Made by a program: the position numbers and the translations under genes. From Apostichopus parvimensis (lineage: Eukaryota > Echinodermata > Holothuroidea > Aspidochirotida > Stichopodidae), in contig JXUT01148722.1 of NCBI GenBank assembly GCA_000934455.1, positions 1-31,160 on the forward strand: 31,160 nt of DNA. Direction: 5' to 3'. This document shows, in pieces, positions 23,501 through 31,160 of the stretch. The notes beneath the pieces were generated by a model. It was given only the letters and a program-made list of their open reading frames with translations. It was not told where the DNA came from and ran no database searches. The stretch's first letter is position 1. Each line of letters starts with the position of its first letter.

Positions 23501-26500
23501 ACTTGATAGCTGTTCCTAAAGGATATGGAGGGGATGTTTTGACCAGTTTGAAGAATTGTCTTGTTGAAGATGAGGTAAGCTTCTACAGGAACTGTTTATT
23601 AATCTCTAGTAAGCTGAGTCAATATATAACCCACATTCAGGGGACGTAAAGCCCAGTGGGTGGGAGTGGGCATAGATAGCACATGTACATGCTGCCCCAC
23701 ATTTCCCAGTTTTGTTTTTAGAAAGTGACCCTTTTAGGCTTTTTTTTAGGTTGTTAAACTAATGAATTTTGTGGTACAGAATGCACATGTGACGACGATC
23801 CATTTTGTGGGTTGCCCCCTCATATTTAATTTTACATGTCCTTGTTCCCATCAAAGCTTGTGATACCCCACTCCCCTCCACCCATATTCAACCATCCTCT
23901 GCCACCCTGACTGCACTTTATGTGTAACTACTGTACAGCTCTACTCAGACATGTGCATAGCATGCTCAGCATATTAAATCTTAATCCAGTTTTTATCTTT
24001 ATGAATGGATAGTGTGTTAAATTTTACTTTATACATGTCAAATGTATTAATCTGCAACTGTTTTTTTTTTCCATGTAGATTCGTACCAAATGAAAATGAA
24101 CATTTGTAGAATTTTCTTTACTCTGACCACGCTCATGTACTATCCCGCATGGGGGAAGAATCTTTCAAGAGACAGTCTTCTACTTTATGTTTACCTTTGT
24201 CCTCTTTTCAGGAAATTAAAGACATCACATTCATTGTTGAGAACCAGAAGATTAGAGCACACAAAACTATTCTTATGATCAGGTCAGTGAAGCTTTGGAA
24301 GTTTTCATAATGTAGTAGAATGGTCATACTGATTAATTCAGTTATCCAAAGCTAAGAATTGCCAGGTGCCTAAACCTTTAACTGTACTAGGATTTCAAGC
24401 TTGTGTTCACCAATCTGAGTTTAAGGATTCACAAATGTCTATGATTTGGATGGTTTCTTAATGGTGTTAGAATATGAGGTGACACTGTGCGAACCAGATA
24501 TTTGTTATTGTTGGAAAACATGTTAATTTGTATTTAATTTCAAGCCACCTCGAAGGCGATGGATGTTGTCGTCTGAATGTTTGACCTTACTCTTGCAAAC
24601 AACCGTGGGCATTAAAATTCATGCTTTACATAGCCGTGTGACATAAAGTAAGTGTAAAAAAGTAGTGTGAATAAAGTAAGGAGAAAAAAATGTCAACATT
24701 GCCACCACAGAAGTGTACTTTGAAATCATGTCAAAATATCTGGTACGACATTTCCCATGGAACATGAGTATTCTTGGGTTAATTTCATGGTTCCATGAGA
24801 CTTCCAGTCACACACACTGTGTTTAAGTTTTATTTGAATTTACATGCTTCCATTGGTTTTCATTTAAATGATCTTGTTTCTTCATTTGTAAGGTCCTTTA
24901 TCATCCTAACTCCTTAACAAGTTTCCGTTGGTTAGTTTAAGTAATCATGGAAACTAACTGAAATGTTTTTAGCTCTACTGTGATGATATTGACAGATTTG
25001 CCATAAACTGCAAATTTTGTGGTTGTCTATGTAGGTTTTAGAAATTTTGTATCAGCAAGTTTTAATTGAGCACTTGTTTTTGTGATTAAATCTTAGAGAG
25101 GAGCCAATTGATTATAACAAAGAGAAGAGAAAAACCAACTGTTGATATTTGGGATTATTTCCTTCTGAACTACTTCCATCCCTATAACCACCCCCCCCCC
25201 CGATGGTGTCACCACTTCGCATTCCTTTTCCAGGCCTTACATGATTAATGCAAGCCCTATCCAAGTGTACTTATTTGAACCAATAGGAGTGGACCAGTCT
25301 GAGTGACCTGAGTCATGCAAACCCTAGCCTAGTGTACTAATTTGAACCAATATTTTGCTAACAATTTTCACAAGTTACAGATTTTTGCCTCATGCCCTGC
25401 CCTTTGATAAATCTTAGATGCACTACAGAAATATGTCTTTTAGCTCTTTCTATTACTTACATATTTTTCTGCTTTTCTTCTGTTTAGGAGTGAGTACTTC
25501 CGGAGGATGTTCCAGAATGACTGGGCAGAGAGAGAGAAAGAGTAAGTTCTTTTTGAAGAATTAATTTTGAAATGAGAAAAGTGACAATCTTAAAATAGAG
25601 GTAAAATTCGACTGTACAGTTGCGGTTCCTGCTCAGTGATCATCTTTGTAAACTTTGATAAGATGTATTATAAAATGATCCTATATAATATTAAGTTAAT
25701 TTGTGTACTGAGCACTCTTATTGCAATTTTGTTGGATAATGAAACATCCCTTGCGAATTATTACCAAGCTATCAATCGAGAACTGGCTTTGCTGCAAAAA
25801 ATTGCTGTGATTCTTTTCTGCAGATTTTACTTCACTTAAAGGTAACCGGTACATATCAAATTTAGCAAGTAAATTGTACTTTTTTCTTCAGTAAAAATTT
25901 GATTAAAAATTGTTATCTTTTGGCAGAGGTATAACCATCCAAGGATTCACCTATGATGGTTTCAATACTTACATAGAGTATGTGTACACTGGGACAATAA
26001 CAAACAAACTCTCATTCGATGTTGCCGTAGGTAAGTGCGTTATTTCATTTTGTTTGTTGTAATAGTGATGTGTGAATAAACAATTAAGAAAGAGGCTTCC
26101 TGTTGAGAAGGAAGGACATCATTCATACTGTTACAATGTCTGTAGTTAAATTGTTGTTCTGCTTGATGATAGGGGGGTCTGAAGGGGGTCAGGTGGATTA
26201 CAGTCTGGAGCCCTTGGTTAATTATGGGGCCTGTGTAACTTTGGAATGAAGATGATGTGTTCTCATTTTCAATTTTGTGGAAATAATACTTCAAAAGGGG
26301 GCCCAGTGACATGATTGCATCCCCTGGCCCTAGCCTAGCTCTCAAAGCTACTGTCTATTGTATCTTCACTGGCAGTCAAGTAAAACCAAGCAAAGTTGAA
26401 ATTTACAGGTTATGGGTATTGTCTCCTAATTTTAGCAGACTAAAACTTCCTAGATGTTTTCAAAGTACTTTCTTGAAGGTTCTGATTCTCCAAATACGTC

Positions 26501-28148
26501 AATTAGATTATACTGTAGTGATTTTATTCTTAATTGATCACATGTGTATTCTTTAGGTTAGCTATTTTTAACTAATAAGCTCTAGATGAATATTCACACT
26601 TGTTGAATATTGAAATCAAAACATTACCGTCATTCGTTTAATGATCAGTGATATTCCTTTAGGTTGCTAATTTGTACCAATGATGCTTGAGATGAACATT
26701 CGTACCTGTTGAATAATGAAAACTAAGCATTAACAATTGTTCTTTAATGATCACTGATATTCTTTAGGTTGCTGATTTTTACCGATATAGAGATGAATAT
26801 TTCTATTTCTTGGGCATTGAAATCCAAATATTAGTGTTGTTTCTTTTATTGATGACAAACGTATGTGATGTTACTAACTGTTATCAAGAGAAATCAGTAT
26901 ACACACTCTTCTATATACCAAAATAGGGATCACATATTTAATCTTTATTAATCACAATTCACATTGCTGCATAAACTGTTAGCAAGATGCATGGGATGAA
27001 TTTGAATAATTAATTGATATTTGAATCATGCGATAAGCATTGTTCTGCAGTGATCTCAGATCATTTACAGATTGCTGTTGCTGATTATTACGACGGATGA
27101 ATATTAATACTTGTTGAATATTAAAATCAAAACCTATGTGTTGTTTTCATCATTGATTACAGATCTCCTTCAGATTGCTGACTGTTATCAAGAGATTAAA
27201 TTAAAGGGACTCTGTGAAGAACTTCTGAAGGATAAACTGCAAATCACCAACTGCGCTTTCCTCTATCAAATAGCTACAAAATTTCAAGCAAAGGTCAGCA
27301 ACATGACACTAAGAGACATTACAATCTTCCCTGCCTATAAAAAAAAAATACAAGCCAAGTCCCCTGTTGTTGGCCAAAATCAGGGGAAATTGAATATCTG
27401 CCCGAGTTATTTTCCATAGCGAATGCTCCTCTGCACAAATTCATGATTGAACACACAGTGTACTATGTCAGTGGTCAAGCCAAATTTGTTTTCACACAGA
27501 AAGCAGTGCCCACCATTAGAGCACTTGTGTTTACAATCATACGGTGGCTGGTCAATTAATTAGGTTCGCTCAAGGATCATAAACAGGCAGTATTTGGGGT
27601 AGTTTAGTTATAAAGTAACAAGTTATGAATGCCCGAGGGAATTTGAGCAGGACTGTTTTTCTATAGGCAGGCTTGACCAGCATGTGCTCGGGTATATTGA
27701 AGCATTACAATTAGCCTAGAAAATAATATAGAAAAAGAGAGACTGAAACAATAAACCTAGTTGATGAGTGATTAGGTTCGTTTTAAACTCAAGGCCACAG
27801 AAGATGGCCTTGACTTATATGTACTGACAAATGACCCCTGACCCCTACAAGAGTACAAAACTATTGTAAATTAGTAAATGTACAATTTTCATAGGGAGAG
27901 AAGGTATCCTACATAAAACCTTAATTAGTTCAAATTATTTGAAATTGATAGAAGCAAGCCAAGGATATATCCCAAGCATGAAATGTTATTATCTCTATCT
28001 ACAGTTACTGAGAGTCGGGTGCGCTAAATTCGGTGCTTATCACATGACGGCTGTTATCGCCAGTGACTACTTCAAACAAATGACTAATCCCAAGATCATC
28101 CAAGACTTCCTGGTTGCAACTGGCCAATACGGAGCATTCAAGTATTGA
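14269..28148 (+). CDS. RCBTB: RCC1- and BTB-domain protein (RCBTB1/2-like), complete, 13 coding exons
   Basis: Joined exons: 14269-14579, 17048-17198, 18425-18509, 18933-19000, 20056-20166, 21071-21213, 22302-22498, 23510-23574, 24212-24282, 25488-25541, 25927-26030, 27163-27293, 28005-28148. All introns are GT-AG, phases fit, and the total is 1635 bases or 544 residues; human RCBTB1 and RCBTB2 are 531 and 551. Residues about 28-350 form RCC1 propeller repeats (EIYAWGYG, EIYSWGTNNNGQLG, ELYGWGSNEQGQIG, HVYACGQNTSGQIG, EVYVWG). DDAFACYSSPPVTWRPLS matches the conserved RCBTB linker. A BTB domain follows (about 378-475: DITFIVENQKIRAHK, SEYFRRMF, YVYTG, DLLQIADCY), and the end GAFKY matches the family's GAFKN. 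BTB proteins often act as Cul3 adaptors; that role is inferred. One repeat has VYACG where VYxWG is expected. It could be the single pre-duplication orthologue or a diverged paralogue. Confidence 0.93.
14817..14914 (+). repeat. GT-rich minisatellite
   Basis: Irregular repetition of GTGTGTGGGTGAGG and GTATGTGGGTGAGG type units over about 98 bases in intron 1. Multiple GGG runs on the transcribed-sense strand. Confidence 0.8.
15139..15535. mobile_element. TTAA-flanked MITE, copy 2
   Basis: A 387-base element (15144-15530) between TTTAA sequences in RCBTB intron 1, in the same orientation as copy 1 and alignable over its whole length (shared blocks such as AAAATGCAGACAGTAATGAA and CTAATTACCGACGGTAGCAA). 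The ends are AGGCATTGAAGACTCG and, complemented, GAGTGTGAAGACTCGC. It carries an extra 32-base insertion (15291-15322) and a local duplication near 15356-15385 absent from copy 1. Confidence 0.75.
15291..15315. repeat. Perfect 9-base hairpin inserted in MITE copy 2
   Basis: CAGGGAGTT and AACTCCCTG pair around a CCATAAC loop. MITE copy 1 lacks this piece: there GAGAT runs straight into GTCC, while here GAGAT occurs on both sides of the insert. Confidence 0.7.
16496..16612 (+). repeat. Pyrimidine-rich minisatellite-like tract
   Basis: C/T-rich stretch with repeated CCCTTCACTGTCCCTC units (about 16531-16562) and CTTCTCCCCTTCTCCC. It creates two overlapping proline/serine-rich open frames that are probably artefacts. 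Confidence 0.7.
17048..17198 (+). CDS. RCBTB: RCBTB coding exon 2 (RCC1 repeat)
   Basis: Residues 104-154, completing YAWGYGQSNNLGNG and ending CGSTHTLALTDDGE in phase 0 at GAG-GTATTA. CGSxHTLAL is the RCC1 repeat signature. Confidence 0.92.
17199..18424 (+). other. RCBTB intron 2
   Basis: GT-AG intron of 1226 bases. The segment about 17985-18105 has the direct repeat AACAATGC(C/T)TC, 55 bases apart, and, on the minus strand, a tRNA A-box-like GGCCGAGTGG followed about 105 bases later by GTTCGACC. This might be a worn SINE, but the spacing is too long for a tRNA head. Confidence 0.4.
18425..18509 (+). CDS. RCBTB: RCBTB coding exon 3 (RCC1 repeat)
   Basis: Residues 155-182 plus one base, IYSWGTNNNGQLGHN and on to ITASI. 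It begins in phase 0 exactly at the E/IYSWG repeat boundary and ends G-GTGAGT. Confidence 0.92.
18510..18932 (+). other. RCBTB intron 3
   Basis: GT-AG intron of 423 bases, AT-rich with an (AT)n run near 18885-18897. Nothing else is seen. Confidence 0.6.
18933..19000 (+). CDS. RCBTB: RCBTB coding exon 4 (RCC1 repeat)
   Basis: Residues 183-205, GGQFVRDIACALYSSYAILD and NGE, phase 2 in and phase 0 out at GAG-GTAACT. A short exon that is the back half of a propeller blade. Confidence 0.88.
19001..20055 (+). other. RCBTB intron 4
   Basis: GT-AG intron of 1055 bases. It carries an (AT)n run near 19560-19573 and, in its last 270 bases, the decayed copies of the exon 5 head. Confidence 0.6.
19786..20078 (+). 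repeat. Degenerate tandem array of the exon 5 head
   Basis: Units start at 19792, 19840, 19887, 19964 and 20056 (the real exon). Compared with the first 22 bases of exon 5 they match at 17, 18, 16 and 15 positions. Two of the units (19792 and 19964) are also preceded by GCAG like the true acceptor. The units at 19792, 19887 and 19964 share a following (A/G)CC(C/T)TGTTTGT-type block that the exon lacks. Confidence 0.55.
20056..20166 (+). CDS. RCBTB: RCBTB coding exon 5 (RCC1 repeat)
   Basis: Residues 206-242, LYGWGSNEQGQIGTN through VVIKQ, phase 0 at both ends. The intron just upstream holds several decayed look-alikes of its acceptor and first 22 bases (starts at 19792, 19840, 19887 and 19964). 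Confidence 0.92.
20167..21070 (+). other. RCBTB intron 5
   Basis: GT-AG intron of 904 bases. No repeat or coding sequence is recognised; the open frames in it have no known family. Confidence 0.6.
21071..21213 (+). CDS. RCBTB: RCBTB coding exon 6 (RCC1 repeat)
   Basis: Residues 243-289 plus two bases, IVCGPNFFLALSRSGHVYAC and GQNTSGQIG. Residue 262 is Cys where the RCC1 consensus VYxWG has Trp. The donor is CAG-GTAAAT. Confidence 0.92.
21214..22301 (+). other. RCBTB intron 6
   Basis: GT-AG intron of 1088 bases. Overlapping frames on both strands near 21680-21957 show no family resemblance. Nothing else is seen. Confidence 0.6.
22302..22498 (+). CDS. RCBTB: RCBTB coding exon 7 (last RCC1 blade and linker)
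   Basis: Residues 290-355 plus one base. It holds GEVYVWGRC, then DDAFACYSSPPVTWRPLS, which aligns with DDVFACFATPAVTWRLLS of human RCBTB2. This is the best single diagnostic of the family. Confidence 0.93.
22499..23509 (+). other. RCBTB intron 7
   Basis: GT-AG intron of 1011 bases with a short (GTTT)n run at about 23157-23174. A minus-strand frame at 22621-22857 is unrecognised; its GC is a little higher than the surroundings, so a dispersed repeat is possible. Confidence 0.5.
23510..23574 (+). CDS. RCBTB: RCBTB coding exon 8 (linker)
   Basis: Residues 356-377, AVPKGYGGDVLTSLKNCLVE and DE, joining the propeller to the BTB domain. It corresponds to the LTVAESLKKEFD segment of human RCBTB1. 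Acceptor GATAG, donor GAG-GTAAGC. Confidence 0.85.
23575..24211 (+). other. RCBTB intron 8
   Basis: GT-AG intron of 637 bases. T-rich 3' part with several acceptor-like tracts; no repeat recognised. Confidence 0.6.
24212..24282 (+). CDS. RCBTB: RCBTB coding exon 9 (BTB start)
   Basis: Residues 378-400 plus two bases, EIKDITFIVENQKIRAHKTI and LMI. It gives the BTB opening strand D(I/L)TF.V and the conserved HK of helix A2. The acceptor follows a TCCTCTTTTCAG tract. Confidence 0.92.
24283..25487 (+). other. RCBTB intron 9
   Basis: GT-AG intron of 1205 bases. It contains a C-run (25191-25201) and a two-copy 67-base tandem repeat listed separately. Confidence 0.6.
25248..25352 (+). repeat. Two-copy 67-base tandem repeat in intron 9
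   Basis: Two 38-base blocks at 25248-25285 and 25315-25352 (beginning ATGCAA, then CCCTA, GTGTACT and TTTGAACCAATA) match at 34 of 38 positions. Confidence 0.8.
25488..25541 (+). CDS. RCBTB: RCBTB coding exon 10 (BTB)
   Basis: Residues 401-418 with split codons at both ends, RSEYFRRMFQNDWAEREK. The Ser/Cys-x-x-F-R-x-MF motif is standard in BTB domains. Donor GA-GTAAGT. Confidence 0.92.
25542..25926 (+). other. RCBTB intron 10
   Basis: GT-AG intron of 385 bases with several competing acceptor-like tracts (TTTTCTGCAG, TTTTTTCTTCAG, CTTTTGGCAG). Only the last keeps the reading frame. Confidence 0.6.
25927..26030 (+). CDS. RCBTB: RCBTB coding exon 11 (BTB)
   Basis: Residues 419-453 plus one base, EGITIQGFTYDGFNTYIEYV, then YTGTITNKLSFDVAV. 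This corresponds to the FSYPVYRAFLQYLYTDTV segment of the human protein. Donor G-GTAAGT. Confidence 0.92.
26031..27162 (+). other. RCBTB intron 11
   Basis: GT-AG intron of 1132 bases. The 3' 630 bases are the exon 12 head array. The rest holds a short G-rich segment near 26171-26190 and no gene. Confidence 0.6.
26535..27198 (+). repeat. Tandem array (about 103-base period) ending in exon 12
   Basis: Seven units start at about 26535, 26642, 26748, 26850, 26949, 27051 and 27154; the last contains the acceptor and start of exon 12. Shared blocks are TGATCA/TGATTAC, a CTTTAG or CTTCAG, TTGCTGA, then GATGAATATT, ACTTGTTGAATATTGAAATC and TGTTNTTTNAT. The unit at 26748 matches 27 of 36 bases spanning the acceptor and exon 12 start. 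The unit at 26850 keeps ACTGTTATCAAGAGA exactly as in the exon. Confidence 0.8.
27163..27293 (+). CDS. RCBTB: RCBTB coding exon 12 (BTB end)
   Basis: Residues 454-497, DLLQIADCYQEIKLKGLCEE and on to FQAK. It corresponds to GLLDLATSYCENRLKKLC of human RCBTB1. Its acceptor and first 35 bases or so are the last member of an intronic tandem array with a period near 103 bases (26535-27198). Donor AAG-GTCAGC. Confidence 0.92.
27294..28004 (+). other. RCBTB intron 12
   Basis: GT-AG intron of 711 bases. Repeat copy C begins only about 23 bases after the donor and fills the first half; the rest is AT-rich with no recognised feature. Confidence 0.6.
27317..27692 (+). repeat. Interspersed repeat family, copy C (in intron 12)
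   Basis: Matches copy A over its length: CCTGCCTATA, the CCCCTG...CAGGGG palindrome, GCACAAATTCATGATT, ACCATTAGAGCACTT, TTTACAATCATA, GGCAGGCTTGACCA. It also shares CTCCTCTGCACAA with copy B. Same orientation as the host gene. Confidence 0.75.
28005..28148 (+). CDS. RCBTB: RCBTB coding exon 13 (C-terminus)
   Basis: Residues 498-544 and the TGA at 28146-28148. It runs LLRVGCAKFGAYHMTAVIAS and ends GQYGAFKY, matching the family end GAFKN. The acceptor follows TATCTCTATCTACAG. Confidence 0.92.
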   Translation, partial: LLRVGCAKFGAYHMTAVIASDYFKQMTNPKIIQDFLVATGQYGAFKY

Positions 28149-30450
28149 AAATGGTGCATTACTGCTGCAAGAAGAGGGGATTTGATTCTCCAGTAAGACA
28201 GACAACACCGAAAAAGGTCATATCTACTATAGAAATTACATAGCACAGCTGCTTAGAATTACATTGTATACAGTTAATTTGCATTACCAAAACAAGCTTC
28301 CCCTAGCCTCCCCCACCCCCAAGCACACACACACAGAAAACACTCCTCCAACCATCCAAATAATGGTATAATTCCCATCATTACACAAACATCGTATTTG
28401 CTTTTGTTTTAGTTTTATATAAGGCTACATAATTCAAAGAACCTATCTTTATAATAAAACGGTAAGCTATGAATCTAGGATGAAATAATATTGGATTAGA
28501 ACCAAAACTGATCAACCGGAAACACAAATTCAGAAGTTTAGAAGTTTCAAAACAACTTTGTCAGAATTTTTTTTAAGTTTAGACAAAAATGGTGACTTAA
28601 AAGTCAGGTCATTGGATTTGTGCATGAGGGGTGTCATTTTGATCAAAATGTTGAACTATGGATAGGAAAGAGTGATTTTTAAATTTCTTTTTATATAGTA
28701 TTAAAAGTTCCAAAATTGCTTTCTTAAAATTGGAAAAACAAATATCATGCATCTGGTCATACGTCTGTACCAACCATTTGTTAAAATGAAAGTTTAGTTC
28801 TCAGAAATATTACTGATACATGTGAAACTTTCCAATATCACAACAAATTATGATCTTCACATCTAAAGCTTCTGTTAAGGAAAGAGAAGGGGCAAATGAA
28901 ATGAGGTGGGTTGTCAGCATTGTAGCATTTTTGTGAGGGCCAGAACTTCTGTGAATGGAATTTCAAACTGCATTGGATCCTTGGTGCCCATCCACATCAA
29001 ATGTTTGTCCTGCAACTAAATTGGACCAGATGTTTCAGCCCTCCAAATCTGTTGCACATATTTCAATGAAAATGTTTGTCATTGAGATTATTTCCCAATC
29101 GTTAGCACTACTAGCTTTGCATTGCAATAAGTTACACAGCTCAAAATAATATTACTGGATTATTCTTAATATATTACGATCATATATGGATTTAAGTTCA
29201 ATCAGTATAATGACTTAGTAACATTACCCCAAATTAGCTCCGTACACTATATGGTTTATTACATGGAGGCTTTGCCCCACCCCCCACCACCCCATCCCCC
29301 CCATCCCCCCTGTGGCCATGTGATGTTCTGTGCTTGAGTGATATCTTTTGCTCTTACTTTGAAAGGTCATAAAGTTTCCCTTAATACCAGGTATGAAGCT
29401 GAATATTGATGTGCTTCAGATTAATGAATATTCAGAATCTGGCTTTAGATTTCTGATTGTGTCTCTTTATCATATTATTGGTACCTGAAACAGTTGCTTT
29501 TTACAAAAAATTTGATTTACCAGTTTGCTTTCTCACATATCTGTCATGCACTCTATACTGTGTCTAGAGTGGTAAAGTGAAAAGGTTTTTGGGGGTCATT
29601 ACGAAGGCCTCCCAACATGATTGTCACATCAGTTCCACAAATGTATAGTATATGGATACATTTCCATAGCTGTGAATGTAAGGAGGACTTGGTTCAATTT
29701 TTAATAGTGGAATGATAAACAACATATGTTGGGTCGTGTCAAAGTGAACATAGATTATATATATCTCTCACCAATGATATCACTTTTCTTTTAACTTTAC
29801 TCCATACACTTTATAGCATATTTCAAACTTGTGTAGGATTCGAATTTCACATATCAGCTGTAAATATAGCACTGAAATACGATAATGAAGATTATACTCT
29901 ACCCATGTGGTTTGGTCAACTGGATTGTCCCTTTCTTGTGAAAGTAGGCCTATAATAAATGAACAAGATTGTAATTAAGCTGTGTCTATGTGTTCATTAT
30001 GTAGATCCTAATTTCCCTAAATGTAGTAGAAGATGGGCAAATTTTAGGGGTAAGTGAGGAACAGCAACCATATTACTCCCCCCTCCCCCCGTCCCCAACC
30101 TCTTCTGAGATGTAGCCCAGAATGTGATTCTTTTTTGTAGTTAATATTGTAACGCTGACCTTGGTCTACTTATTCTGGTAAAAAACAGTCGCTCAAATGA
30201 AAGTGTCCTTTTTTAATGGAAATAACACTATTGCTCACATTTATACAGATAATTGGTTTGTGATTGAAGAATTGAAGAGTGCTCAGCAGAACGGGTTTAC
30301 CACACACAGTAATATTTACTCAGCTTATTTTTAATCTATATTTTTCAAGATAATCTACACAATGATGAGTAATAGCTAATGAGCAAGGACGAAATATACC
30401 CTTGGACATCTACATATAATAGCTTGAATTGAGTAAAGTTTCACATGCAA
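28149..30450 (+). other. 3' UTR and downstream flank of RCBTB
   Basis: No further coding exon is seen. C-rich low-complexity tracts lie at 28298-28320, 29277-29311 and about 30076-30100, with (CA)n at about 28324-28334. Small open frames (for example 28955-29149) have no family resemblance. Confidence 0.5.
28453..28458 (+). terminator. Candidate poly(A) signal AATAAA for RCBTB
   Basis: First AATAAA noticed after the stop codon, about 305 bases downstream. A second AATAAA lies at 29954-29959. Transcript ends are not shown by sequence alone. Confidence 0.4.
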
Positions 30451-30466
30451 TTGGCACGGGAGAGCG

Positions 30467-30984
30467 TTTCTCGTGAGTAGACTTTCTCACAAGAAGACTT
30501 AACTATTATAAACAATTAGGACCAAAGATCTCTGATGTGAAGACTGCGTAAATTAATTATGAGTACGTTTCTCACAAGAAGATATCTCGCAAGGTTCTTG
30601 GGAGAGAATTGAGAAAATTCAACAAGCCTACGAACAAGTCTCTCATGAGAAGACAGTCACTCACTCTAGTATCGAGTAAATAGCTCGTTGGAAGATCTCT
30701 CGTGAGAAGGAGTCTCATGTGTAGAATTACTCGTGAGAATATTTCTCAAAATAAAATAAAACTGTTAGCAAACTGCTTATCTACTAAAGAGCCTGTGTAA
30801 GAGAATGTGTAAAAGTAAGTTGGCCTGACGTTCCAATCCTAGCAGGATCTTCTTCTGAGGCTAAATGACAAGTGGAGAATACTTCTCGTGAGCCCAATGA
30901 CTCGTGGGAAGGTGTCTCGTATAATTATTCGTGAGAATATTTCTCGTGAAAATAATGACTCGTGAGAAGGTATCTCTCGCATGT
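30467..30984. repeat. Degenerate TCTCGTGAGA repeat field
   Basis: The near-palindrome TTCTCGTGAGAAG and variants (TCTCACAAGAAG, TCTCATGAGAAG, CTCGTGGGAAG, TCTCGTGAAAAT) occur about fifteen times in 520 bases, often as CTCGTGAGAAGRTNTCTC. Spacing is irregular, with clusters at 30567-30593, 30683-30750 and 30877-30984. It abuts the TIR element copy at 30995. No coding capacity. Confidence 0.75.
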
Positions 30985-30994
30985 ATATAGTAAA

Positions 30995-31160
30995 GGCTTC
31001 ATAATTGACGCACCCCCGTAATTGACGCACCTTCAATTATTACTAGCAACGATACAGCAGGCCACCTAAACTTTTTGCAGTCAAGCAGAATTACATATTT
31101 CATGAGTTTGAATCCATTTCAGCTATTTGCTGACCAAATTGTGGTATTTTTTAAGCTTTT
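30995..31160 (-). mobile_element. TIR element, copy 2 (partial, inverted, runs off the window)
   Basis: Reverse complement of 6884-7050 with only a handful of differences, starting at the terminal GGCTTCATAATTGACGCAC. It includes the doublet GGTGCGTCAATTA. The rest of the element lies beyond the window end. Confidence 0.85.

Noticed and set aside
26040-26345. 101-codon minus-strand frame in intron 11
   Set aside because: No domain or family likeness; composition matches the intron.
30826-30862. Hammerhead-ribozyme-like motif on the minus strand
   Set aside because: A small hairpin (ATCCT-agc-AGGAT) is flanked by CAGAAGA and GGAAC, which resembles the core order, but the required CUGANGA and GAAA boxes are not intact. 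Kept only as a curiosity of the repeat field.
30467-30984. CRISPR-like repeat array
   Set aside because: The sequence is eukaryotic, motifs vary and spacing is irregular.

Overview
This is a eukaryotic nuclear window: two intron-rich protein genes, AT-rich introns and many decayed transposable elements. The word TAGGCCTA and close variants recur throughout, as often seen in echinoderm genomes. Together with the two gene families this suggests a marine invertebrate deuterostome, probably an echinoderm. The lineage is inferred from style, not proven.

Layout. Positions 1-2767 lie downstream of the first gene (3' UTR and flank). A complete Rab30-like small GTPase lies on the minus strand, with coding exons 5883-5969, 5444-5527, 4153-4336 and 2768-3006 and a 197-residue product. 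About 8.3 kb of non-coding DNA follows, holding a TIR element (6462-7050), two TIR elements almost back to back (9205-9696 and 9746-10240), an AACGTT-rich repeat, a pair of perfect kappa-B decamers (10706-10744), and a dead CR1/Jockey-like non-LTR retrotransposon (about 11170-12960) interrupted by a TTAA-flanked MITE. From 14269 to 28148 the plus strand carries a complete RCBTB-type gene (RCC1 repeats, then BTB, then a conserved C-terminus) in 13 coding exons, 544 residues. All introns of both genes are GT-AG and the reading phase is kept across every junction. The last 3 kb holds the 3' flank, a degenerate TCTCGTGAGA repeat field, and a second, inverted copy of the 6.5-7.0 kb TIR element that runs off the window.

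The two genes are head to head. They act in different processes: membrane trafficking for Rab30, and probably a BTB adaptor or RCC1-propeller role for RCBTB. I see no functional coupling between them.

The most unusual pattern is that three exons, in both genes, have tandem copies of their own 5' end plus splice-acceptor region just upstream in the intron. Rab30 exon 3 has one young copy broken by a frameshift. RCBTB exon 5 has about four old copies. RCBTB exon 12 has about six old copies at a period near 103 bp. The remaining stretches are introns or flank in which I see only short low-complexity tracts.
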